Of a stretch of 64,000 bases of DNA, positions 35,301-45,000 are shown piece after piece. Origin of the DNA: Folioceros fuciformis (taxonomy: Eukaryota; Anthocerotophyta; Anthocerotopsida; Anthocerotales); contig JBNGIO010006141.1 in NCBI GenBank assembly GCA_049999805.1, forward strand, positions 151,057 to 215,056, in the 5' to 3' direction. Position 1 is the first letter of the stretch. The number at the start of each line of letters is the position of its first letter. A model generated the notes under the pieces. The model ran no database searches, was not told where the DNA came from, and saw only the letters and a program-made list of their open reading frames with translations. A program made the translations under genes and the position numbers.

Positions 35301-35525
35301 GAAGGACTGCCGGTGCACCAGGATGTCCAAGGTTTGCACAGCATCCGCAAGCCGTCCCGACTCACACAGTTGGCCACAGGTTGCAATCTCCACAGGCCAA
35401 GGCCAAGGACCAGGCACAGGATGGTGATTAGGAACAGCTCCATTGCCGTCCACCAACACCAACCGCACCAAGGCTTCCCAGCTCCTGCTTGCCCTACTGC
35501 TGCCCACATGCCTTTTAAGGCTCAT
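32385..35525 (-). CDS. PLS-class PPR protein with DYW editing domain
   Basis: Intronless, 1046 residues, ATG at 35525. The Arg/Ser-containing N terminus (MSLKRHVGSSRASRSWEAL) could target an organelle. Seven P-L-S triplets of about 100 residues each (typical unit LLKACASIGALQEGKELHA ... LLDMYGKCGSIGDARRVFDA) plus a terminal unit lead into E/E+ motifs. The C-terminal DYW deaminase has the zinc/catalytic HAE in GHAEKLALAYGLLNTPDG, CDACH, and the end HRVHHFVDGSCSCGDRK. Such proteins bind one organelle RNA site and convert C to U. The PG-box segment before HAE is shorter than usual (SDGTRGDDSLSLCGHAEK), and the last three residues are not DYW. It is divergent with the PPR gene at 35549, only 23 bp separating the start codons. 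Confidence 0.93.
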   Translation of the reverse strand: MSLKRHVGSSRASRSWEALVRLVLVDGNGAVPNHHPVPGPWPWPVEIATCGQLCESGRLADAVQTLDILVHRQSFVPSSLFSRLLKGCTASRDLVVGRRVHALTLERGLEFNTFLANHLIRMYAAHGRLQEALQVFTSLPAPDTTSWSSIILAHAERGQPIQVIQLYRRMRLLSNVNADNYMVVAALRACACLGDLASGKEVHAHVVAAGTEPNLFVGSSLVDMYAKCGSFQDAYRVFQTLSTKDVVTWTAMIAGYAQHGLGQQALDLYAGMRQEGLTPVDSVTFVCLLKACASIGALQEGKELHADIRNRRLDTDVVVGTSLLDMYGKCGSIGDARRVFDALPTRSVVTWNAMFASYVQQGLPQEALLLYAQMQQDGGRVEANHVTYTCLLQGCASIRALQEGKKLHAEIRERGLEADMVVCSSLVDMYGKCGSLDDARTLFDRLPTRHGGAWTALISGYVEHGLGREALQIYASMEEVDLAQANRAMFVFLLKACALVGALHEGKEIHHRVQERGMEGDLVSSLVNMYAKCSSLESARKVFDSFPVRDVVTWNAIIGAYAQHGLGDEALVLYERMQHDDSIQADAVTFVCLLKACATIGALGRGQELHSQIAERGLGNDLLVGNSLVDMYIKCGSPEDASRVFERMPMKDVVTWTAMIGGYAQHGLGQEALKLYVRMQEEGMCIADDFTLVLLLKACANIGAIWHGKQLHSQIEELGLEADVVVGSSLVDMYAKCGCVEDARRVFDELPRKDVVTWNALLNCYAQCNGSQMAMQCLEEMQNQGVQPNDATFVSLLVACSHEGLMDEAEELFKRMLEDHGIVPRAQHYACLMDLLGRCGRLEEAEKMLHSRAILQNETVGWTSLLSACKSHGDIERARRCFDHLVRVDAQHAAAYSLLANMYTDLGRWRDAETVESLRRRAGACKKPAKAWIEVKRGDIREFVVGQEGDDISCKLKSVEGQMSDGTRGDDSLSLCGHAEKLALAYGLLNTPDGTPLLVTKNLRMCDACHSGTKVMSRIENRQIIVRDAHRVHHFVDGSCSCGDRK

Positions 35526-35548
35526 CGGCCTCGCCTGCAGCAGCCTCT

Positions 35549-37642
35549 ATGGCCGAGTTGTTGGTGTTGCCAGCGCTGGTTTCGGTCAAGCAGCAACGTC
35601 GAGCAGCACCAGAGCAACATTTGAGGTTATCTGTGCTCGGATATGGCAATAGCCGGCTGTACACGGAAGGGAGGCGGAATCAGCAGGAGAGGTGTCGAGC
35701 CAAAAGCTCCTGCACTTCCCACTTGACGCAACACGAGACGTTGTCCGCATCCAGCAGCCGGCCCAAGGTAGCCACACGACGGGTGCATCATGCAGGAGAT
35801 GGGGAGGATTCCATCCTGGCTAAGCTTTGTGCACAGGGTCAGCTGAAGAAGGCCGTGGAGGCCTTGGACCTTCTGGTGCAGCAGGGAGCATGTCAGGTCA
35901 GCGAGCAGCTCCTGTTTCGTGTCATCAAGATGTGCATGGCAGAGCAGAACCTTGGTCTGGGGATGCGGGTGCACGCTCTTGCATCCATCGGTGGGTACGA
36001 GAACAATTCATTCTTGGCCACCCACTTGGTTGCCATGTACTCTTGTCACGGTAAGCTGCAGCAGGCGGTCCAGGTCTTTTCCAAAGTGACTGCCCCGGAT
36101 GCCCATCTATGGGCCACCATGATATCGTCTCTTGCCCGACATGGGCAGCCCAAGCAGTCCTTGAGGCTGTATGCGCAGATGAGGAAGTATGGCACGAGGC
36201 CGGACAGCCATGTGTTCGTGGCAGTGCTCACGGCTTGTGCCGCAGCACAGGATGTGGTTGTGGGCAAGGAAGTGCATGGCCACATTCTTGCCTCAGCCAA
36301 GGGCACCATGAATAGCTTCGTCGGCAGCAGCCTGGTGAACATGTATGCAAAATGCGGGAGCTTGGAGGACGCCATCCTTGTGTTTGACAGGTTGGAGGCC
36401 AGGGATGTGGTGACCTGGAATGCCATGCTCGCAGGGTACATGCAGCAGGGCCTCGGCCTTCAAGCTCTGGCTCTGTATGCCAGGATGCGGCAGGAGCATG
36501 CCATGCCGGAGGCAGCCAACGCTGTGACCTTCGTCTGCGTCCTCCGAGCCTGTGGCAGCGTGGGAGCCCTGCAGCAAGGGAAGCAGCTCCATGCACACAT
36601 CCGGCAGAGGGGCCTGGAAGCCGATGCCACCATCGGCAGCTGCCTGGTGGACATGTATGCCAAATGTGGGAGCCTGAAGGATGCTCGCACCGTGTTCGAC
36701 AGACTCCCCTCTCGAGACGTGGTGACATGGAACGCCCTGCTCAACGCCTATGCTGAACATGGCAAGGGAGACCTGGCTGTGCAGTGTTTTGAGCACATGC
36801 GTGAGCAGGATGGCATCGTGCCCGACCTCACCACCTTCAGCTCTCTGCTGGTGGCATGCAGGCATGCCGGGCTGGTGCAGGAAGGAAAAGGCTACTTCGC
36901 CATGATGGTGGCGGAGCACGCTCTGTCTCCCACCGACTACCACTACAACTGCATGGTTCATCTATTGGGGCAGGCAGGCAGCCTGGATGAGGCCGAGGAC
37001 TTGCTGCACACCATCCCGTTCCAGGACGAGGTCATCGGCTGGACGTCTCTGCTGACGGCTTGCAAGACGCATGACGATGTAGAACGAGCAAGGCGATGCT
37101 ACGAGCGCCTTGTGGAGCTAGAACCTGACAACGCCACGCCCTATGTTCTGCTGGCCAACATGTACGCAGCAGCCGGCAGGTGGGAGGATGTGGGCGTGAT
37201 CGAAACCCAGAGGAAAGGTGCGGGCGCTTGGAAGAAGGCTGCAAAGGCTTGCATAGAAGTGAAGCAGGAGGTGCACGAGTTCAGTGTGGGGCAACACAGC
37301 TCTGACACCGTCGTGGCTTCCAAGCTCATGAGCGTGAACACGAGGTTGATGGAGGAGGGAGGGCATGTACCACGTACAGAGCTGGTGCTCAAGGCCGTGT
37401 CGGAGCAGCAGAAGGAAGATGCCTTGTGTGGGCATGCTGAGAAACTGGCCCTGGCTTTCGGCCTTCTCAACACTCCGGATGGCACCCCTCTCATAGTCAC
37501 CAAAAACCTTCGCATGTGCCAGGACTGTCACAGTGGCACAAAGATCATCTCCCATCTCGAGCGGCGCTCCATCATCGTTCGAGACATTCACCGAGTACAC
37601 CATTTCATGAATGGCAGTTGCTCGTGCGGGGATTGGCACTGA
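35549..37642 (+). CDS. PLS-class PPR protein with DYW editing domain
   Basis: Intronless, 697 residues, ATG at 35549. A basic, Ser/Gln-rich N terminus (about residues 1-75) may be a transit peptide. Three P-L-S triplets (for example VLRACGSVGALQQGKQLHAH, VDMYAKCGSLKDARTVFDRL) and a terminal unit are followed by E/E+ and DYW regions. DYW residues are complete: GGHVPRTELV (PG-box position), GHAEKLALAFGLL, MCQDCHSGTK, HRVHHFMNGSCSCGDWH. The final tripeptide is DWH instead of DYW. The last ~90 codons plus 3' flank are duplicated immediately downstream (37677-37973). Presumed role: C-to-U editing in mitochondria or plastids. Confidence 0.93.
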   Translation: MAELLVLPALVSVKQQRRAAPEQHLRLSVLGYGNSRLYTEGRRNQQERCRAKSSCTSHLTQHETLSASSSRPKVATRRVHHAGDGEDSILAKLCAQGQLKKAVEALDLLVQQGACQVSEQLLFRVIKMCMAEQNLGLGMRVHALASIGGYENNSFLATHLVAMYSCHGKLQQAVQVFSKVTAPDAHLWATMISSLARHGQPKQSLRLYAQMRKYGTRPDSHVFVAVLTACAAAQDVVVGKEVHGHILASAKGTMNSFVGSSLVNMYAKCGSLEDAILVFDRLEARDVVTWNAMLAGYMQQGLGLQALALYARMRQEHAMPEAANAVTFVCVLRACGSVGALQQGKQLHAHIRQRGLEADATIGSCLVDMYAKCGSLKDARTVFDRLPSRDVVTWNALLNAYAEHGKGDLAVQCFEHMREQDGIVPDLTTFSSLLVACRHAGLVQEGKGYFAMMVAEHALSPTDYHYNCMVHLLGQAGSLDEAEDLLHTIPFQDEVIGWTSLLTACKTHDDVERARRCYERLVELEPDNATPYVLLANMYAAAGRWEDVGVIETQRKGAGAWKKAAKACIEVKQEVHEFSVGQHSSDTVVASKLMSVNTRLMEEGGHVPRTELVLKAVSEQQKEDALCGHAEKLALAFGLLNTPDGTPLIVTKNLRMCQDCHSGTKIISHLERRSIIVRDIHRVHHFMNGSCSCGDWH

Positions 37643-37676
37643 CACCACCACTGACGCAAAGGATCCATCTTCCGGA

Positions 37677-37973
37677 GAGCTGGTGCTCAAGGCCGTGTCG
37701 GAGCAGCAGAAGGAAGATGCCTTGTGCGGGCATGCTGAGAAGTTGGCCCTGGCTTTCGGCCTTCTTAACACTCCGGATGGCACCCCTCTCATAGTCACCA
37801 AAAACCTTCGCATGTGCCAGGACTGTCACAGTGGCACAAAGATCGTCTCCCATCTCGAGCAGCGCTCCATCATCGTTCGAGACATTCACCGAGTACACCA
37901 TTTCGTGGATGGCAGCTGCTCGTGCGGGGATTGGCACTGACACCACCACTGAAGCAAAGGATCCAGGAAGATG
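37677..37973 (+). pseudogene. Orphan duplicate of DYW domain tail
   Basis: A 298-bp tandem copy of 37379-37676. It starts GAGCTGGTGCTCAAGGCCGT and encodes the same HAEK, MCQDCHSGTK and CSCGDWH residues with only a few changes (for example ISHLERR to VSHLEQR), ending with a stop at 37938-37940. It has no PPR repeats and is out of frame with the upstream gene, so it is probably not translated. High identity implies a recent event. Confidence 0.88.
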
Positions 37974-38291
37974 GTAAATAGTTACGGACGATGAAAGCCC
38001 TCCATCCATCTACCAGGTGATCAGCTTGGCTTCGTGATCGGACAGCCCCTGCTCGCAACTGTGCACACTGTGCAGTAGAGAGAAGCCAGGGTTTCCGAAA
38101 GCTCAAGACCTCAGGAGGAAGGGAGGTAAGCCAGCGTCTCTTCAGGACAAAGCGAACACCAGCCTTGGGGATAGTTCCGTAGTGCGTTCCTCGGATAGGT
38201 CTCACTCCTCGTCTGATCGAACTTGTGTATCACACATTCAGTCCCGTGGGTCAAGATGCGCAGATGCATGCACCATCAACGTCTTTCCCTT
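37974..38291. other. Convergent 3' flanks of two PPR-DYW genes
   Basis: Spacer after the duplicated DYW tail and the minus-strand PPR gene that ends at 38292. Nothing else is seen. Confidence 0.5.
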
Positions 38292-41006
38292 TCACTCACC
38301 ATCTCCACATGAACAAACGCCATCCGAAAAGGTGTGCACGCGGTGTGCATCTCTGACTATGATAAGCCTCTGCTCGAGTCGGGACATGACCTTGGTGCTA
38401 CTATGGCAGTCATTGCACATGCGAAGATTTTTATTGACCAGCAGAGGTGTGCCATTCGGAGTGTTGAGAAGACCGTAGGCCAGGGCCAGCTTCTCGGCGT
38501 GGCCGCACAGAGTGTCCTCCTTCTCCTGCTCAGACCCTGCCCTGAGCACAAGGTCCGTTCGTGGCACATGCCCTCCTTCCTCCTTCAGCCTCGAAGTAAC
38601 GCTCCTGACCTGAGAAGAGATGTCAGCCCTCTCCTCTCCTACCGTGAACTCATGCACCCTTTTTTTCACTTCGATGCATGCCTTGGCGGGCTTCTTCCAG
38701 GCACCAGCAGCCTTTCGCATCGCTTCTACAGTGTCCACATCAGCCCACCTTCCTGCAGTTGCATAGATGCTGCCCAACAAAACATAGGCAGAGGCACTCT
38801 CAGGTTCCAGTTCAACAACACGGTCGAAACACCGCCTTCCCCGCTCTACATCACCGTGACCTTTGCAGGCAGTGAGCAGAGATGTCCAGCCCACCACGTC
38901 TTTCCGGCCAGGCATGCTCTGCAGCATACCCTCTGCCTCATCCAGATGGCCCGAGCGGCCAAGGAGATCAATCATGCAGCTGTAATGGGAAGCTGTGGGC
39001 ACGATGCCGTGCTTCTCCACCATGTTGCTGAAATACTGCTTGCCCTGGAGCACTAGGCCCGCATGACTGCACGCCACAAGAAGACAGATGTATGTCGTGT
39101 CGTTAGGTGCGCAGCCCTGTTGGCACATCTCCTCGAAATACTGCACCGCTCTTTCACCATCGCTGTGCTCAGCGCAGCCATTGAGCAGAGCATTCCACGT
39201 GACCACATCCCTGTCGGGCAACGAGTCGAACACGGTGCGAGCATCCTCCAAGCTCCCGCATTTGGCGTACATGTCCACAAGGCCACTGCCGATAAACACG
39301 TCGGCTTCCAGCCCTTGTTCCCTGATGTGCGCATGGAGCTCCTTGGCCTGCTGCACGGCTCCAGCATTGGCACACGCATGAAGGAGGCACATGTACGAGA
39401 CACGATTGGGTGCACACATGCCCTCCTCCATCATGCTCCCATACAGAGAAAGGGCTTCTCCCCCGAACCCCAGCTGCGAGTATCCTGCCATCATCGTGTT
39501 CCAAGTCACAACATCCCTGGCGGACAATCCGTCAAAAACCCTGCGAGCATCATCCAAGCTCCCGCACTTGGCATACATGTCCACAAGGGCATTAGCCACC
39601 GACAGGTCATGTTCCAGCCCGGTGCCGCGAATCTGTGCGTGCAGCTGCTGCCCCTGAAGAAGCTCTCCGGCACTGGCACACGCTTGAAGCAGGCAGACGA
39701 AGGTAACAGGGTTCGCCGGGGGGGGCATTGTGCGGTACAGAGCAAGCGCTTCGTGGCCAAGGCCATGCTGTGCATACCCTGAGAGCATGGCCGTCCACGT
39801 GACGACATCTCGGGAAGGCAATCCGTCGAACACCTTCCGGGCATCCTCCAAGCTGCCGCACTTGGCATACATGTTCACCAGGCTGCTACCCACAGAAACA
39901 TCCCACTCCAGCCCTCTTTCCCGTATCTGTGCGTGGAGCTGCTTCCCCTGATGCAGCACACTGGCCCCCACAGCCGCACACGCTTTCAACAGGCACACGA
40001 AGGAAACCGCGTCTGGCAGCAGCCCTGCCTCCCCTGACTGTTGCTGTTGCTGCTGCTGCTGCTGCTGCTGCACCCCCTGTGCGTACAGGGCGAGCGCTTC
40101 TCGACCCAACCCCTGTTGCACGTAGGCAGCGATCATAGCAGTCCATGTCACCGTGCTTCTGCTCCCGGCGGGCAGACTGTCGAACACCTTCCGCGCGTCG
40201 TCCAAGCTCCCGCACTTGGCATACATGTGCAACAAGCTGTTGGCCACGAAAGTGTTGGGCCTCACAGAGCTTGTCAGGATGTGGGTATGCACATCCTTCC
40301 CTGCCTCCAGATCCCCAGCTGCCGCACACGCCTTGAGCACAGCCACGAAGATGTGGTTGTCGGGGCTGGCACCGGACTCCCGCATCCGACGATAGAGGCA
40401 GACGGCCCGGGCAGGCTCCCCGTTGTGGGCATGCGCCAGGATGATGGAGGACCACATGTGGGCCGTGGGAGTCGGCACCTTGCTGAACACCCCGACCGCC
40501 TCCTCCAATTTGCCGTGCCCGCCATACATGCCGATAATGTGCGTGGCCAGGAATGCATCGGACTGGAAGCCGCTTCTCACAGCCAGGGAGTGAAGGCGGC
40601 GGCCGGATGCCAGATCCCGTGCTGCGATGCATCGCCTGAGTGCGCGGAAGAGGAGTGAGGTAGTGATGTCGCAGCCTCGTTGCAGCAGCCCATGCAGAGC
40701 CTCCACAGCATCGCTCACCTCACCACTCTCCAGCAGCAGCATGGGATCCGTGCTGTCCCTCCACACCTCTTGTTTCCTCCACCCGACATGTTCCTGTTCC
40801 TCCAAGTCTACCACCACTCTGGAAGCCGCTGCTGCCGGCCACGAACGGCTCAAGCACACGAATCCCAGCTGCTGCTGCTGCCTGCATAGTCTCTCCTCTC
40901 TGAATGGCAGCACCCTTGGAGAGACAGCACTTGGCGAGTGTGCACTTGAGGCAAGCGCTGGCTGCCGCTGCTGCCCTACCACCAAGCTTTGAAGATGCAA
41001 AGCCAT
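38292..41006 (-). CDS. PLS-class PPR protein with DYW editing domain
   Basis: Intronless, 904 residues from MALHLQSLVVG; the frame stays open a little further upstream but only to a TTG, so the ATG at 41006 is chosen. N-terminal ~110 residues are low-complexity with Gln/Ser/Ala, possibly a transit peptide. Five P-L-S triplets plus a terminal unit follow (for example LLKACAAVGASVLHQGKQLH, VNMYAKCGSLEDARKVFDGL). A poly-Gln run of 12 residues encoded by CTG/CAG repeats (about 40030-40075) interrupts the second triplet between L and P motifs. E/E+ and DYW regions have GGHVPRTDLV, GHAEKLALAYGLL, MCNDCHSSTK and HRVHTFSDGVCSCGDGE; the last residues are DGE, not DYW. Presumed organelle C-to-U editing factor. 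Confidence 0.93.
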   Translation of the reverse strand: MALHLQSLVVGQQRQPALASSAHSPSAVSPRVLPFREERLCRQQQQLGFVCLSRSWPAAAASRVVVDLEEQEHVGWRKQEVWRDSTDPMLLLESGEVSDAVEALHGLLQRGCDITTSLLFRALRRCIAARDLASGRRLHSLAVRSGFQSDAFLATHIIGMYGGHGKLEEAVGVFSKVPTPTAHMWSSIILAHAHNGEPARAVCLYRRMRESGASPDNHIFVAVLKACAAAGDLEAGKDVHTHILTSSVRPNTFVANSLLHMYAKCGSLDDARKVFDSLPAGSRSTVTWTAMIAAYVQQGLGREALALYAQGVQQQQQQQQQQQSGEAGLLPDAVSFVCLLKACAAVGASVLHQGKQLHAQIRERGLEWDVSVGSSLVNMYAKCGSLEDARKVFDGLPSRDVVTWTAMLSGYAQHGLGHEALALYRTMPPPANPVTFVCLLQACASAGELLQGQQLHAQIRGTGLEHDLSVANALVDMYAKCGSLDDARRVFDGLSARDVVTWNTMMAGYSQLGFGGEALSLYGSMMEEGMCAPNRVSYMCLLHACANAGAVQQAKELHAHIREQGLEADVFIGSGLVDMYAKCGSLEDARTVFDSLPDRDVVTWNALLNGCAEHSDGERAVQYFEEMCQQGCAPNDTTYICLLVACSHAGLVLQGKQYFSNMVEKHGIVPTASHYSCMIDLLGRSGHLDEAEGMLQSMPGRKDVVGWTSLLTACKGHGDVERGRRCFDRVVELEPESASAYVLLGSIYATAGRWADVDTVEAMRKAAGAWKKPAKACIEVKKRVHEFTVGEERADISSQVRSVTSRLKEEGGHVPRTDLVLRAGSEQEKEDTLCGHAEKLALAYGLLNTPNGTPLLVNKNLRMCNDCHSSTKVMSRLEQRLIIVRDAHRVHTFSDGVCSCGDGE
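40030..40075 (-). repeat. CAG/CTG microsatellite coding poly-Gln
   Basis: Repeated CTG triplets (GTTGCTGTTGCTGCTGCTGC and onward on the plus strand) encode a run of Gln in the PPR-DYW protein. Such runs are length-variable and sit here in a loop between PPR motifs. Confidence 0.85.
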
Positions 41007-41347
41007 GCGGCCAGCCCGCCTCTGGCTTGGCCTTGGAAACCTAGGATGGCTCAATGAGGCTGGCCCAGAGACATATCATGCTGCCATGTCACGCAGCCCT
41101 GTGCCATCCCGTCCCTCTCAAGCAACGAGGGCACACAAACACAAAAAAATGCGGGTGTGCGGTTTGCTCCAACCTTGCTAGCTCCGCATCACTCTCCTTG
41201 ATTCGGACCGCATCGTCTTCTTTCACGCAGAGAAAATGTCCATGTCCCTGTCCTGTCCCTGCCCCTGGACGGGTTGGACCAACCCGACTGTGGATATACG
41301 CTGTTTCTCTTGGAATACGTGATGCCAACTATGGCATGCCAAAGCCT
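41007..41347. other. 5' flank of PPR gene, up to retrotransposon LTR
   Basis: Presumed promoter of the PPR gene at 38292, cut short by the LTR that begins at about 41348. Contains a near-palindrome GGGTTGGACCAACCC near 41272. Confidence 0.5.
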
Positions 41348-42054
41348 TGGTGGAGTAACACCCACTTCAACGGGGTGGGGGCAGAAACACGCAGTTAGAA
41401 GCCAAAGCAAGGGTCAGTTTTAAACACGGACACATCACTGGGCCTCCAAGTAGCCCGCCCTCCTCCTACACTAGACTTCCAAGTAGGCCGCCCTCCTCCT
41501 ACACTTAGACCTCCAAGTAGCCCGCCCTGCTCTTTATTCAAATCACGAGTCAACAAGAACATACAGCGCTGAAGGGTTAGAGAGAACTCCCCATAGGAGT
41601 TTCGGAGTCTAGGAGTTTAACAGCTCCTTCACAACACCTTTCATGTGTAGGAGTCTAGGAGTTTAGGAGTCTAGGAGTTCAACACCTTTCATGTGTAGGA
41701 GTTTAGGAGTCTAGGAGTTTAGCAGCTCCTTCACAGCACCTTTCATGTGCTCTCACAGCCCAAGCAACACATGCTCTCAAGGCGTAGCCCAAGCACCCCG
41801 TGCTCTCAAGGCTTTGAGGACGTACCCATCTCAACTCAACTTGCCTTAGCCCTTGGCTAGGTCCCCTTTTATACACAAGCTCAAGTCACTAACTTAGCAA
41901 CTACTTACTTAAGCATTTACTTAAGCCTTAAGCAATTATTCACTACCACACACTTTTTCCTAGGGTTGCATGCTTCTCATGCTCTTAGTAACCTGCTCTG
42001 CTAAACATGCCTCTGCATGGAGCTTACTTGCTTGGCACTCAAACCAGCGTTGTT
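41348..42054 (-). repeat. 3' LTR of Ty3/gypsy element
   Basis: Shares TGGTGGAGTAACACCC, CACGCAGTTAGAAGCCAAAG, TTATTCAAATCACGAGTCAA and CTCAAACCAGCGTTGTT with the copy at 46841. It differs by local microduplications of AGGAGTCTAGGAGTTTA (41600-41740) and of CTCCAAGTAGCCCGCCCTCC (41445-41530). Confidence 0.88.
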
Positions 42055-42087
42055 ACTTCCTCCCCCACTAGGAAAGAATCACTATCC

Positions 42088-45000
42088 TCAGTGATAACCA
42101 GTGTAACGAGCAATCATCCAAGAGCCTCTCTGAATAGCCTCTAATGTTACCCAAACTGGTGTTGAGATCCCACGCAACTTTACCACATATTGTGGTAGAG
42201 TTCCACGTCTCGTAGCCACGCTACCTTCTGCAAGGAATTCCTCAATCTCCTGCAGTCTTTGATCATGCTGCACCAAGATACTGTACTTCTTCCTGTCCAT
42301 ATCCTCTTTCTCTTTGCCTAGCACAAATGGTTTCAACATAGATACATGAAACACATTATGTGCAAAAATCCAGTCACGCAAGTCTAACTTGTAAGCCAAT
42401 TCTCCAATGCACTTCAAGACAACATATGGACCTCCAAACTTTGGTCTCAACTTTAAAGACAATCCTTGGGGTAGTGTGAAATGCTTCAGTTTCACCCAAA
42501 CTTTATCCCCAACATTGAAGACAGTTTCTCTCCTGTGCTTATCAGCATATCTCTTTTGACGTGCTTGAGCATTGGCTAATATCTTTTGGGCAACCTCATG
42601 CCTAGCCTTCAATTGCTCAACAAATTGGCGTGGATCTCCAGTGGTAATGTCGAAAACTTCAGCATTTAACATGGATACCACATCCAAAGCTGAATTTCCA
42701 CTCATCTCAAAGGGACTACATCCCAGGGAGCTATGTACTGTGTTATTGTAACAAAACTCCGTATCATCAAGATGATCAGCCCAATCTCTCTGATCAATCT
42801 GCACATAGTGCCTCAAATATTCTTCTTGAATTCGGTTGACTCGCTCAGTTAATCCATCAGTATCTGGATGGTATGCAGTACTCATGCATAGCTGCACATT
42901 CAAACTCTTCATCAAATGCTGCCAGAACTCTCCTGTGAATCTTGGATCTCTATCGCTCACAATCTGCCCGGGCAAGCCATGATACTTGTACACATACTTT
43001 TTGAACAAGTTTGCTGCCTCAGAAGCGGTCACTCACTTCTTGGTGGGGATGAAGTGTGCTTGTCTGGTGAATCTATTAACCACTGTCATGATAGCTGTAA
43101 ATCCATTACTGGGAGGCAAGGGCATGATGAAGTCCATAGAAATACTTTTCCATGGGCCTCTTGGGATAGGTAGAGGCTGTAATAAACCTCTCGGCTTAGC
43201 CTGCTCAACCTTGTCCTGCTGACAAACAGCACATGCCTTGACATAATCCAATGTATCTTGATAAATTCCTTGCCAATAGAACAGTCTCCTCAACTTCTCA
43301 TAAGTTGAATCACCTCCACGGTGACCAGTACTTGGCACATCATGACACTCAGCAAGCAATTTCCTCTTCAACCCTACAGAGTTAGGGATCACAACTCTCT
43401 TCTGTTTGTATATCAACAAACCATCGCTGAGTTTGAACTTGCTTCCTTTCTTTGCTACCCCATTCATCGAGTCCTGCACTTCAGGATCTTGCAGATAAGC
43501 TTCTTTTATCTCTTTGTGAGCATCCAAAGGTTCAATCACAATTGCCATTGCTTTCACGTATTGACTCTACTTGCGGCTCAGCACATCTACAACCTTATTC
43601 TCTTTTCCAGGTTTATATCTAAGAGTCACGTCATACATAGCTAGGAAATCTTGCCATCTAGCTTGCCTCGTATTCAACTTCAACTGGTTTGAGAAGTACG
43701 TCGTGCTGATATTATTAGTATACAGCACAAAAGACCTACCCAAGAGATAGTCTCTCCAAGCCTTCAGACAGTGGATGACAGTAGTCATTTCCTTCTCATA
43801 GGTGGGATACTTCCTCTCATAAGGATGCAACTTCCTTGACTCAAAAGCTAACGCCTTTTGGTCCTGCATCAAAACTCCACCTATAGCCACATTTGAGGCA
43901 TCACAATACACTTCCACATCTTTCCTGGGCTCATACATTCCCAACACCGAAGTCGTGCTCAACTTCTTCTTCAAGCATTCAAAGGCTGCTTGACACTCAA
44001 CATCCCATTTCCAAGCTTTTGCTGTCTTCAAGAGGTCAGTTATGGGGGCTGCTATCTTAGAAAACATATGTACAAACTTCCTGTACACAGAAGCCAAACC
44101 CATAAAACTTCGCACCTCATGAATATTTTGAGGGGGCTGCCAATCCTGAATGGCCTTAACTTTATCAGGATCCATCCTGATGCCCTCGGCAGAGACAATG
44201 AAACCTAAGAATGAAATTTCTGTCTTGACAAAGTCACACTTCTTGATTGCCAAGAACAAAGAATTCTCTTTTCGTCTTTGTAACACTTTCCTCAAGTGTT
44301 CAACATGTTCCTCCAAGGTATGACTATAGATCAAAATGTCATCCAGATAGATTACAACACACTTGTCCACAAGATCTATGAATATAGTATTCATAAGAGT
44401 CTGAAATGTAGCAGGTGCGTTAGTAAGTCCAAATGGCATGACAAGGAACTCAAAAGATCCATACCTTGTTCTACATGCTGTTTTGTACTCATGCCCCTCA
44501 TCAATCCTGATCTGATAGTACCCTGCCATCAAGTCTAGCATGGTGAAATACTTGGCACCCTTCAACCTGTCAAACATGTTGTCCATTATCGGCAAAGGAT
44601 ATGCATTCTTGATTGTGATCTGGTTCAAAGCTCTGTAATCCAGACACAATCTAAGCCCTCCATTCTTTTTGCGCGTGAATAACACAGGCGCACCAAAGGG
44701 AGACTTAGAAACTCTGACATATCCCTTTGCCAACAGGTTGGATAGTTGTCGTTTGAGTTCTTGCAACTCATCTTGTGACAATCTATATGGTGCTCTCAAA
44801 GGAGGTGTACTCCCTGGCCTCAACTCAATTTCATGATCCACAACTCTGCGAGACGGCAATGGTGGCAACTCATATGGCATCAAGTCCTTGAACTCATCTA
44901 GTACAGCTTGTACTTCTTTTGGGATGTGTCCTTCTCCTCTATAGAATCTTCTTCCAAACCATCCTCTAGTCCTTGGAGTACAACCAAGTATAACTCCTTC

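Noticed and set aside
36293-36961. Long open frame antisense to the PPR gene at 35549
   Set aside because: It mirrors the conserved PPR codons; the peptide shows no family similarity, so it is a shadow frame. The same applies to the antisense frames in the other PPR genes.
41007-41054. Longer N terminus for the PPR-DYW gene ending at 38292
   Set aside because: The extra codons start with TTG; the first ATG is at 41006.
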